From CAZNQW01 sp964575225 (lineage in GTDB: Bacteria > Chloroflexota > Anaerolineae > JAAYZQ01), in the NCBI GenBank assembly GCA_964575225.1, contig CAZNQW010000262.1, positions 1 to 5,370 on the forward strand: 5,370 bases of DNA. Reading direction: 5' to 3'. Every line of letters starts with the position of its first letter. Within the stretch, counting starts at the first letter, position 1. The notes below the pieces were generated by a model that saw nothing but the letters and a program-made list of their open reading frames with translations, was not told the DNA's origin and did no database searches. A program made the translations under genes and the position numbers. Positions 1 to 5,322 of the stretch are shown piece by piece.

Positions 1-278
1 ACATATTGCCCAACTTGCTCGGTTCGATCATCGTGTTGGCCACCCTCAACGTGGGCGGCGCCATCCTGAACGCTTCAGCTCTGAGTTTCCTGGGTCTGGG
101 TGTTCAACCGCCCACCCCAGAATGGGGGTCCATGCTCAACGAGGGGCGCGGCTATTTGCGCGACGCCCCCTGGATGACCCTGTTTCCCGGCACGGCCATC
201 GCCCTGACTGTGCTGGCCGTGAATATCCTGGGCGACGCCCTGCGCGACACCCTCGACCCCCGGCAGCGCCGCCGCTAG
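1..278 (+). CDS. ABC transporter permease, DppC/OppC family (C-terminal part)
   Basis: This is the last ~91 codons of an inner-membrane permease of the dipeptide/oligopeptide/nickel ABC importer family (BPD_transp_1). The frame is open at the left edge; bases 1-2 finish a codon and the protein reads ILPNLLGSIIVLATLNVGG onward. The ILPN motif ends the cytoplasmic EAA loop that contacts the ATPase, so the loop's start lies outside the window. LSFLGLGVQPPTPEWGSMLNEGR is the family's very conserved periplasmic segment. A last membrane helix (about LFPGTAIALTVLAVNILG) and the tail GDALRDTLDPRQRRR follow, ending at TAG 276-278. The LGD-LRD-LDPR tail is typical of the C subunit. The substrate (peptide, nickel or sugar oligomer) cannot be told from this piece. 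Partner subunits should lie upstream. comEC starts 11 bases after the stop, so the two are probably co-transcribed. Confidence 0.95.
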   Translation, partial: ILPNLLGSIIVLATLNVGGAILNASALSFLGLGVQPPTPEWGSMLNEGRGYLRDAPWMTLFPGTAIALTVLAVNILGDALRDTLDPRQRRR

Positions 279-281
279 GAG
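277..281 (+). promoter_or_regulatory. Ribosome binding site of comEC, overlapping the permease stop
   Basis: AGGAG sits eight bases before the ATG at 290, and its first two bases are part of the permease TAG stop at 276-278. This spacing supports ATG 290 as the comEC start. The overlap suggests that ribosomes ending on the permease may help initiate comEC (translational coupling); that last point is inference. Confidence 0.75.
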
Positions 282-289
282 TTGGATCG

Positions 290-2686
290 ATGCCGCCCTT
301 GCTGCCCATCGCCGTAGCCTGGCTGTTGGGATTGGCGGCCGCCCACCGCTGGCTGGCACCCCTGGGCATTGCCCCAACCTCGCTGGCCCTGCTTTGTCTT
401 CTGCCCACGGCGGCCGGCTTCCTGTGGCGCGACGATGATCGCGTTCGGCTTGGCAGCGCCTGCGCCTTGGTGCTGCTCCTGGGCGCTTTGCGCTACCAGG
501 CCGCCCTGCCCCAGCTCGACCATCCGGCCCACGTGGCCTACTACAACGACCAAGGCATGGTCCGCCTCACAGGCGTGGTCCGCGGCTACCCCGACGAACG
601 CGATACCCACACTCTCTTGCGGGTGGAAGCCGAAACGTTAGAGATCGAAGGGGTGATCCATCAAGTCCATGGACTGGTGCAAGTGCAAGCCCCTCGCTAC
701 CCCGAAAACCACTATGGCGACCGTCTGCGAGTGTCGGGCAAGCTCGAAACGCCGCCCCTGCTCGACGACTTGGACTATCGCGCCTATCTGGCCCGCAAGG
801 GCATCCACGCGCAGATCCGCTTCCCCCAGATCGTCCGGCTGGAGCAGGATCAGGGAAGCCCGGTGTGGCAGGCCCTCTATGCGCTCAAGGATCGGGCCCG
901 CGACGCCATCGCCCGGTTGATGCCCGAACCGGCCTCGTCGCTCCTCCAGGGCATCCTGCTGGGCCTCCGGGCCGGAATCCCCCAAGGCCTGTACGACGAC
1001 TTTGTCGCCACCGGCGCCAGCCACGTACTGGTCATTAGCGGCACCAACATCACCATCGTCGCCGCCCTTTTCTCCCAAGTCTTTGGCCGCATCCTGGGCA
1101 AGCGGCGCGCCTACTCTTTTACCGTGGCGGGCATTGTCCTGTATGTGCTGCTGGTGGGCGCCGACGCCGCTGTGGTCCGGGCCGGCCTGATGGGCATTCT
1201 GTGGGTCACGGCCCTCCACCTGGGCCGTACCGCCACGGCCTACGTCTCGCTTCTGGCCTCGGCCTGGCTGCTGACCCTGATCTGGCCCCTGTCGTTATGG
1301 GACGTGGGGTTTCAGCTCAGTTTTGCCGCCACCCTGAGCCTGATTCTCTTTTTCGCACCTTTGGAACGCCTGCTGGAGTGGGGGCTGAGCCGCTGGGTTT
1401 CGCCAGAAAACGCGCGCCTCGGCGTTCACCTCCTCAGCCAGGTCCTTGTCGTCACCGTGGCCGCCCAGATCCTGACCCTGCCCCTGATCGTGTACCACTT
1501 TGGGCGGCTATCGACGGTGTCGCTTCTGGTCAACTTGCTCATCCTCCCTGCTCAGGCGCCGATCATGATCGGCGGCGGATTGGCTGCCATCCTGGGCCTT
1601 GTACCGGCCTTGGAGGGGCTGGCCCAGATCCTTTTCTATCTACCCTGGTTGTTTCTCACCTATACGTCGGCCGTGGTCCACTGGCTGGCAAGCTGGCCCC
1701 AGGCCTCCCTGCAAATCGGCCATGGCAGCGCGCTCGGACTGGCTCTCTATTATGTGGTGGCTCTCACAGCGGCCTGGTTGCTACGTCGCCCCACAGCCGA
1801 CGCTGGGACCCTCCCCGTCCACAGATCGGCAACCCCGACGGCCACACGGTGGCTGATGGGCGGCTCGGTTTTGACGCTGGTGCTCTTGGGACTGGCAACC
1901 ACCCAACTGCCCGACGGTCGGCTTCACGTGGCCTTTTTGGACGTGGGACAGGGCGATGCCATCCTGATCACCACGCCGCTCGGACAACAGGTGCTGGTCG
2001 ATGGCGGCCCCAGTCCCTCGGCCCTCACCGCAGCTCTGGGCAGCCAGATGCCCTTTTGGGATCGCTCCCTGGATCTGGTGGTGATGACCCACCCCGATGC
2101 CGATCACATCACCGGCCTGGTCCCCATCCTGGAGCGGTTCCAGGTGGGCGCATGGGCCGATTCGGGCCGGTCCCATTCCGATCTCCTGTATGAACAGTGC
2201 CTGACACGCCTCGCCGCTCAGGAGTTACAGCCCGTCGCCCTGACCGCAGGCGACCACTTTGACCTGGGCGATGGCATCCACCTGGAGGTGCTCCACCCTG
2301 CTGCCGGTATGCAAGCCGCCGACGCCAACGATGACTCGGTCGTCATGCGGCTCACCTGGCACGGAGCCAGCTTTCTACTCACCGGCGATGTGGCGCTTAC
2401 CGGTGAACAGGCCATGCTGTCCTCCGGCCAACCCTTGAGCGCCACCGTGCTCAAGGTGGCCCATCACGGAAGCAACGGCTCGACCGGCGCTGCGTTTCTA
2501 ACTGCGGTGCAGCCCCAGTTTGCCGTGCTATCGGTGGGCGCCGACAACCGCTACGGCCATCCCGCCCCCGAGCTGCTCCAACGCCTGAACGATCTGGGCA
2601 CCGTCGCAACCCTGCGCACCGACCGACAGGGTACCATTGAGTTCATCACGGATGGGCAATGCCTTTGGGTTCGGACAGAACGATAA
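290..2686 (+). CDS. comEC: ComEC/Rec2 family DNA internalization channel
   Basis: This 798-aa inner-membrane protein has the normal length and domain order for full ComEC, the channel that carries single-stranded DNA into the cytoplasm during natural transformation. Residues ~1-70 hold two or three hydrophobic helices. Residues ~70-190 are soluble and fit the DUF4131/OB-like region. Residues ~200-520 are the multi-helix Competence domain, with the signature ASHVLVISGTNI at 243-254. A last helix (~521-539) leads into the metallo-beta-lactamase-like domain: FLDVGQGDAI (549-558), VDGG (D571), HPDADH (601-606), TGD (D700), AHHGS (H725, H726) and a late GHP (H757). All expected metal-site motifs are present, so this domain, proposed to degrade the non-transported strand, looks intact. 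ATG 290 is chosen because it has a good AGGAG and begins a hydrophobic N-terminus; the frame is open further upstream to 122 but only over the permease gene. No other competence gene is visible, and ComEC homologues also occur in bacteria not known to be transformable. Confidence 0.95.
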   Translation: MPPLLPIAVAWLLGLAAAHRWLAPLGIAPTSLALLCLLPTAAGFLWRDDDRVRLGSACALVLLLGALRYQAALPQLDHPAHVAYYNDQGMVRLTGVVRGYPDERDTHTLLRVEAETLEIEGVIHQVHGLVQVQAPRYPENHYGDRLRVSGKLETPPLLDDLDYRAYLARKGIHAQIRFPQIVRLEQDQGSPVWQALYALKDRARDAIARLMPEPASSLLQGILLGLRAGIPQGLYDDFVATGASHVLVISGTNITIVAALFSQVFGRILGKRRAYSFTVAGIVLYVLLVGADAAVVRAGLMGILWVTALHLGRTATAYVSLLASAWLLTLIWPLSLWDVGFQLSFAATLSLILFFAPLERLLEWGLSRWVSPENARLGVHLLSQVLVVTVAAQILTLPLIVYHFGRLSTVSLLVNLLILPAQAPIMIGGGLAAILGLVPALEGLAQILFYLPWLFLTYTSAVVHWLASWPQASLQIGHGSALGLALYYVVALTAAWLLRRPTADAGTLPVHRSATPTATRWLMGGSVLTLVLLGLATTQLPDGRLHVAFLDVGQGDAILITTPLGQQVLVDGGPSPSALTAALGSQMPFWDRSLDLVVMTHPDADHITGLVPILERFQVGAWADSGRSHSDLLYEQCLTRLAAQELQPVALTAGDHFDLGDGIHLEVLHPAAGMQAADANDDSVVMRLTWHGASFLLTGDVALTGEQAMLSSGQPLSATVLKVAHHGSNGSTGAAFLTAVQPQFAVLSVGADNRYGHPAPELLQRLNDLGTVATLRTDRQGTIEFITDGQCLWVRTER

Positions 2687-2720
2687 AATCTCAGTGCGAC
2701 CCTTTTCCATTGACCGCCGT

Positions 2721-2749
2721 TTGACAACACGGGCAATTCTCTTTATAAT
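2721..2749 (+). promoter_or_regulatory. Consensus sigma70-type promoter of the gntR gene
   Basis: The -35 box TTGACA (2721-2726) and the -10 box TATAAT (2744-2749) both match the consensus exactly and are separated by the ideal 17 bases. Transcription should start near 2755-2758, giving a leader of about 80 bases before the ATG at 2835. Such a perfect promoter normally needs a repressor to hold it down, which fits autoregulation by the GntR product. No intrinsic terminator is seen after comEC, so read-through from upstream is also possible. Confidence 0.85.
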
Positions 2750-2766
2750 CTACAAAGGTTACAGAT
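2748..2766 (+). promoter_or_regulatory. Candidate operator (imperfect palindrome) at the gntR start site
   Basis: ATCTACAAAGGTTACAGAT is an imperfect inverted repeat: 6 of 8 arm positions pair around a 3-base centre (ATCT..AA / TT..AGAT). It begins within the -10 box and covers the predicted start site, where a bound dimer would block RNA polymerase. FCD-type GntR regulators bind short palindromes of this size and often control their own promoter. The assignment rests on position and symmetry only. I found no second copy at the reductase promoter. Confidence 0.4.
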
Positions 2767-2822
2767 AGTGCACTGAGCGATTGCAATTCCGATTTCCGCT
2801 GCCTCTTCACAAACCACCAAAA

Positions 2823-2829
2823 AGGAAAG
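2823..2829 (+). promoter_or_regulatory. Ribosome binding site of the gntR gene
   Basis: AGGAAAG lies upstream of ATG 2835, with AGGA ending eight bases before the start. It decides for ATG 2835 over the in-frame TTG at 2781, which has no comparable purine tract and would add a non-conserved 18-residue extension. ATG 2830 lies in another frame and reads only ATG-CGA-TGA. Confidence 0.7.
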
Positions 2830-2834
2830 ATGCG

Positions 2835-3539
2835 ATGAACCACCACAGATCTGGATTGGGTGTGATCGAAAAGATCCAAAGGGGGCCACTGCGCGAAACC
2901 GTCCGCGACCAGATCAAGCAGTTGATTCTCACCAATCGCTTGCGCCCAGGCCAGACCATCGTCATCGATCGACTGGCCAGCGAACTGGGGGTCAGCCATA
3001 CGCCAGTCCGCGAGGCAATGGCCATGTTGCAGCACGACGGCCTGGTCAGCATGAAACCGTATGGCAATCCTCAAGTGGCCGAGATCGACAGCACGAGTGT
3101 GCACGATGTGTGGGAAATGCGCCTGTTGTTGGAAGGATGGGCCGTTGCACAAGCAACCCAGACCCTCACAGAGGAAGATTTGGATCGGCTTGACGAGATG
3201 TTGATTCGCGCCCGGCAGGATGCCCTTCAGTCTCAATACGACACTCACCTGCAATCGGATATCACACTGCACGACATGCTCATGCAAGCCACCGACAACA
3301 AGCTTTTTGGGCATCTGGCCCAACTGGTGAACGACCAATCGGTGCGCATCCGCTCCCTGGTGGAAGCCATCGCTCCCGTGGAAGAAGTCCTGATGATCGT
3401 GGACGAACACTGTGGGATTTTGGAGGCCCTGCGCCAACGCGATCCCGAATTGGCCCGCGCGCGTCTTCTCACCCACTTGGAAGCAGGCCAAATGCGTACG
3501 CTAACCGCCCTGGGCAAAATGCGCGAAAACGAAGAATGA
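2835..3539 (+). CDS. GntR family transcriptional regulator, FadR/FCD subfamily
   Basis: This 234-aa one-component DNA-binding regulator has an N-terminal winged helix-turn-helix and a C-terminal all-helical FCD ligand domain. The HTH region spans about 17-72: PLRETVRDQIKQLIL, then the GntR signature LRPGQ, then DRLASELGVSHTPVREAM (45-62), in which SHTPVREA is the recognition helix. The FCD domain (~88-225) has the expected metal/ligand residues: D142 and H146 (DITLHDML), H192 (DEHCGIL) and H214 (LLTHLEAG), so it probably binds a metal ion and a small carboxylate effector. Members commonly repress genes for sugar-acid, amino-acid or organic-acid use; the effector cannot be read here. The gene has its own strong promoter with a palindrome at the start site, which suggests autoregulation. 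It is separated from comEC by 148 bases and converges with the lipoprotein gene. Its regulon target is not evident: the neighbouring reductase is a possible candidate but shares no clear operator. Confidence 0.93.
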   Translation: MNHHRSGLGVIEKIQRGPLRETVRDQIKQLILTNRLRPGQTIVIDRLASELGVSHTPVREAMAMLQHDGLVSMKPYGNPQVAEIDSTSVHDVWEMRLLLEGWAVAQATQTLTEEDLDRLDEMLIRARQDALQSQYDTHLQSDITLHDMLMQATDNKLFGHLAQLVNDQSVRIRSLVEAIAPVEEVLMIVDEHCGILEALRQRDPELARARLLTHLEAGQMRTLTALGKMRENEE

Positions 3540-3566
3540 GGATCCGCCCTGAAGGCGAATCCTCAT
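3536..3566. terminator. Hairpin terminator between convergent genes
   Basis: A 13-position stem (3536-3548 with 3554-3566, one C-A mismatch at 3544/3558) closes on the 5-base loop CTGAA. The left arm includes the gntR stop codon. On the plus strand only a weak ATTTGG follows. On the minus strand the tract after the stem is richer in T (ATTCTTCGTTTTCG). The hairpin therefore probably stops transcripts from both the gntR gene and the convergent lipoprotein gene, with the minus direction looking stronger. Confidence 0.65.
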
Positions 3567-3635
3567 TTGGTGGATGCAGGTTGGCTACACCGCCAGGGAT
3601 AGCAGATCCCCGACTTCAGCGGTTCGCAGCGATCG

Positions 3636-4352
3636 CTATTTGACCGTGATGGTCGCGGCGCCCTGCCGGAATTCCTCCCACACCCCCGAAGGTTCGGAAC
3701 ACGGGTCCTCCCAACAGATGGTCAAAAACACGTTGTAGGTGCCCGGCGCATTAAAAGTCAAGCCGTCGTCGTGGCGGAAGGGAACGCCTGGCTGAATGAG
3801 GTCCGGGTTGATCCAACTGGTGTTGAAAGCCCCGTTGCTGGCCTTGATCCCTAGCTTGATAAAACCCACCGGATCTTGGGTATGGTTGATGGCCTCGTAG
3901 ATGAAAAAGGCCTTTTCACCCACGGCAAAGGTGGTCTTGTCTCGGGCGATGACCAAGCCCGAAACACCGCGCGAGCCCGCCACATGCTTGGGCTGGTTGG
4001 CAGGCGGTTTGGTGGGCGCCGGCGCCGGTACTTTGGTCGGCGCTCGGGTAGGGGCCCGGGTTGGCGCCGGCGGCGCGGTGGGCGCCGGTGTGTCGGTGGG
4101 CAGCGGCGTCTCGGTCGGCGGCACCGGCGTGTCGGTGGGTGGCACAGGCGTATCGGTGGGCAACGGGGTATCGGTGGGCAGTGGTGTATCGGTCGGCACC
4201 GGAGTATCGGTAGATGCGGGCATCGGCGTAAAAGTCGGCCGTTGGGTCTTCACCGGTGTGGATGTTTCTTCGGGCGCACTCGCCAGGTCGGGCGCAGCAC
4301 AACCGCCCACGACCAGCGCAGCCAAAATTAGCAGAATCAAAAGATGCTTCAT
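3636..4352 (-). CDS. Putative lipoprotein with Thr/Pro-repeat linker and C-terminal beta-sandwich domain
   Basis: This 238-aa secreted, lipid-anchored protein is of unknown function. MKHLLILLILAALVVGGC is a lipoprotein signal peptide whose lipobox VGGC places the modified cysteine at 18. Residues ~30-121 form a low-complexity linker built from TDTPLP, TDTPVPP and APTR-type units, probably an extended stalk. Residues ~122-238 form a compact domain rich in short beta-strand-like segments (GLVIARDKTTFAVGEKAFFIYEAINHT..., FNAPGTYNVFLTICWEDPC) and resemble bacterial Ig-like or fibronectin-like folds; this is fold inference only. C213 and C218 could form a small disulfide loop. The start at 4352 is chosen for the signal peptide and an upstream AAAGGA (4369-4364); the frame is open to 4475, but that extension would bury the signal peptide. 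Stalked lipoproteins of this type are very common in Chloroflexota. The gene is convergent with gntR and divergent from the reductase, with its own promoter. Confidence 0.85.
   Translation of the reverse strand: MKHLLILLILAALVVGGCAAPDLASAPEETSTPVKTQRPTFTPMPASTDTPVPTDTPLPTDTPLPTDTPVPPTDTPVPPTETPLPTDTPAPTAPPAPTRAPTRAPTKVPAPAPTKPPANQPKHVAGSRGVSGLVIARDKTTFAVGEKAFFIYEAINHTQDPVGFIKLGIKASNGAFNTSWINPDLIQPGVPFRHDDGLTFNAPGTYNVFLTICWEDPCSEPSGVWEEFRQGAATITVK
4090..4227 (-). repeat. In-gene tandem repeat encoding the Thr/Pro/Asp linker
   Basis: Seven consecutive units begin GTNTCGGT on the plus strand: three shapes of 18, 21, 21, 18, 18, 18 and 24 bases (starts 4090, 4108, 4129, 4150, 4168, 4186, 4204). 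All are multiples of three, so copy number can change without breaking the lipoprotein frame. The units encode TDTPLP/TDTPVP, with VPPTDTP for the 21-base form. Similar but shorter APTR/APTK units continue to about 4010. The repeats lie wholly inside the coding region. Confidence 0.85.
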
Positions 4353-4416
4353 GGACCAAGGTTTCCTTTGTTTGGAGTCAGAGCGCCCACGGCACCCTGC
4401 CGCACAACAGACGTCT

Positions 4417-4444
4417 ATTATACCGGATGTTGGACAGGACGCAA
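4417..4444 (-). promoter_or_regulatory. Likely promoter of the lipoprotein gene
   Basis: On the minus strand the perfect -10 box TATAAT (4422-4417) is preceded, 16 bases upstream, by TTGCGT (4444-4439), which matches three of six -35 positions. Transcription would start near 4410, leaving a leader of about 58 bases before ATG 4352. The -10 is convincing; the -35 is weak. Confidence 0.6.
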
Positions 4445-4495
4445 GCCCGCATGCCGCCGTGGGGCGAGAATACATGATTCACGGGAACACGGTCG

Positions 4496-4532
4496 TCACT
4501 CCTGCCACCCGCGGCATCACTCCCGCCGCCCG
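4496..4532 (+). repeat. Short direct repeat in the intergenic region
   Basis: TCACTCCTGCCACCCG (4496-4511) is repeated as TCACTCCCGCCGCCCG (4517-4532), with two mismatches in 16 bases and a 21-base period. It lies directly before the REP-like element and may be a decayed piece of the same repeat family. It shows no coding potential. Confidence 0.4.
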
Positions 4533-4534
4533 AT

Positions 4535-4606
4535 CGTCCCCTCCGTGGAAACGGGAGTCCATGGATTGGGCGTCAAAGCATGGATGCCCGCTTGCGCGGG
4601 CATGAC
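4535..4606. repeat. REP-like palindromic interspersed repeat
   Basis: The right half has the perfect palindrome ATGCCCGC-TTGC-GCGGGCAT (4584-4603), an eight-base stem with a four-base loop. The left half holds a degenerate hairpin, CTCCGT-GGAA-ACGGGAG (4541-4555), followed by TCCATGGA. The outer ends are CGTC (4535) and ATGAC (4606). This two-hairpin pattern matches a widespread family of small bacterial repeats. When translated by mistake on the strand opposite this one they give MPAQAGIH, and this element does so exactly. The element sits between two divergent promoters and carries no gene. Repeat identity is by pattern recall; copy number in the genome is unknown. Confidence 0.7.
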
Positions 4607-4651
4607 ACTGTGGTCCTCGGCTACTGTCCGAGCGGAAGGCGGAAAAACCTC

Positions 4652-4680
4652 TTGACAATTCGCGCTGGCTCCCATACAAT
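4652..4680 (+). promoter_or_regulatory. Promoter of the ketopantoate-reductase-family gene
   Basis: TTGACA (4652-4657) and TACAAT (4675-4680) are separated by 17 bases; eleven of twelve box positions match the sigma70 consensus. The start site should be near 4687, giving a leader of about 60 bases. A small inverted repeat (CTCGG 4616-4620, CCGAG 4628-4632) lies upstream of the -35 box; its role is unknown. Confidence 0.8.
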
Positions 4681-4736
4681 AGCATGTGGGGACCACGCCC
4701 AACCAGCTAGGCCCGCACGTCCTGGAAACTCGAAAA

Positions 4737-4742
4737 AGGAGG
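4737..4742 (+). promoter_or_regulatory. Strong ribosome binding site of the reductase gene
   Basis: The full Shine-Dalgarno core AGGAGG lies seven bases before ATG 4750. This fixes the start, which also begins directly with the nucleotide-binding fold (MAKILVYGSGPLGS). Confidence 0.9.
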
Positions 4743-4749
4743 GATTCTC

Positions 4750-5322
4750 ATGGCAAAAATTCTGGTTTATGGCTCAGGACCCTTGGGCAGCCTGTTCGCT
4801 GCACGTCTGCAGCAAGGCGGCAATGAGGTGTCGATCCTGGCTCGAGGGCCACGGCTGGCCCAATTGCGCGAACATGGCATCGCGTTGGTGGACGTGATGA
4901 CCGGTGAGCAGACCACCACTCAAGTGACCGTGGTCGAACGACTGAGACCCGACGATGCCTATGACCTGGTGCTGGTCATCATGCGCAAGAACCACGCCCT
5001 GCAAATCCTGCCTACGCTGGCGGCCAACGCTCACACACCCAACGTCCTGTTCCTGATGAACAACGCCGCCGGGCCAGAGGCTTTGATCGAGGCATTGGGC
5101 CAAGAGCGTGTACTGATCGGCTTTCCGGGTTCAGCCGGGTTCCGCGAGGGTCACATCGTTCACTGTCTGACGGGTACAGAAGAGGACAAGGCCTCTGTGC
5201 CCTTTGGCGAGGTGGATGGTCAGACCAGCGAACGGACGCGGCAAGTGGCTCGTATCCTCGACAGCGCGCCCGGCTTTGAAGCCGAGATCCGCACCGACAT
5301 GGATGTCTGGCTCAAATACCAC
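4750..5322 (+). CDS. Ketopantoate reductase (ApbA/PanE) family oxidoreductase, 3' end missing
   Basis: The first 191 residues of an NADPH-dependent reductase of the 2-dehydropantoate 2-reductase family are present; the full family length is about 300-330 aa. Residues 1-35 show the Rossmann start AKILVYGSGPLGS with GxGxxG at G8, G10 and G13, and R32 placed to hold the NADPH phosphate. K80 (MRKNHAL) and N105 (LMNNAAG) correspond in position to the conserved Lys and Asn near the substrate in PanE. K189 in DVWLKYH matches the catalytic lysine region that opens the C-terminal helical domain, which is cut off. Canonical PanE reduces ketopantoate to pantoate in pantothenate and CoA synthesis. Paralogues are numerous and act on other 2-keto acids, so I give no symbol. 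The gene has its own promoter and a strong AGGAGG. The frame stays open past 5322 only because sequencing adapter follows; residues RSEEHTSELQS and beyond are artificial. Confidence 0.9.

Noticed and set aside
122..289. Upstream in-frame extension of comEC from ATG 122 or other early starts
   Set aside because: It would lie fully over the conserved permease C-terminus, lacks ComEC-like sequence, and ATG 290 has a proper ribosome binding site and hydrophobic N-terminus.
638..1219. 193-codon open frame on the minus strand inside comEC
   Set aside because: Antisense shadow in GC-rich coding DNA; the sequence is Gly/Asp/Gln-rich with no domain, and comEC on the other strand is unambiguous.
1201..2193. 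330-codon open frame on the plus strand overlapping comEC
   Set aside because: It is a +1/+2 shadow with Pro/Arg/His-rich low-complexity protein and no family resemblance; comEC continues intact in its own frame, so this is not a frameshifted gene part.
2691..3491. 266-codon antisense frame opposite the gntR gene
   Set aside because: His/Gln-rich mirror of the GntR codons that would span the gntR promoter; no motif and no ribosome binding site that stands out.
3596..3610. Small hairpin GGGAT-AGCAG-ATCCC downstream of the lipoprotein stop
   Set aside because: Five-base stem with no T-tract on either strand; the larger hairpin at 3536-3566 is a better terminator.
3629..3636. GCGATCGC octamer (the cyanobacterial HIP1 motif)
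   Set aside because: Only one copy in 5.4 kb; a HIP1-bearing genome would show many, and nothing else suggests a cyanobacterium.
4090..4227. CRISPR array or regulatory iterons
   Set aside because: Unit lengths are 18-24 bases without unique spacers, all multiples of three, and inside a clear coding frame.
4353..4475. 41-residue N-terminal extension of the lipoprotein (start at 4475)
   Set aside because: It would place the signal peptide internally and covers the likely promoter and leader.
3901..4605. 234-codon plus-strand frame with GVSVGSGVSVG repeats, glycine-rich, collagen- or PE-PGRS-like at first sight
   Set aside because: The repeats are the reverse complement of the Thr/Pro linker of a lipoprotein that has a signal peptide, lipobox, ribosome binding site and promoter; this frame also runs through the intergenic REP-like element.
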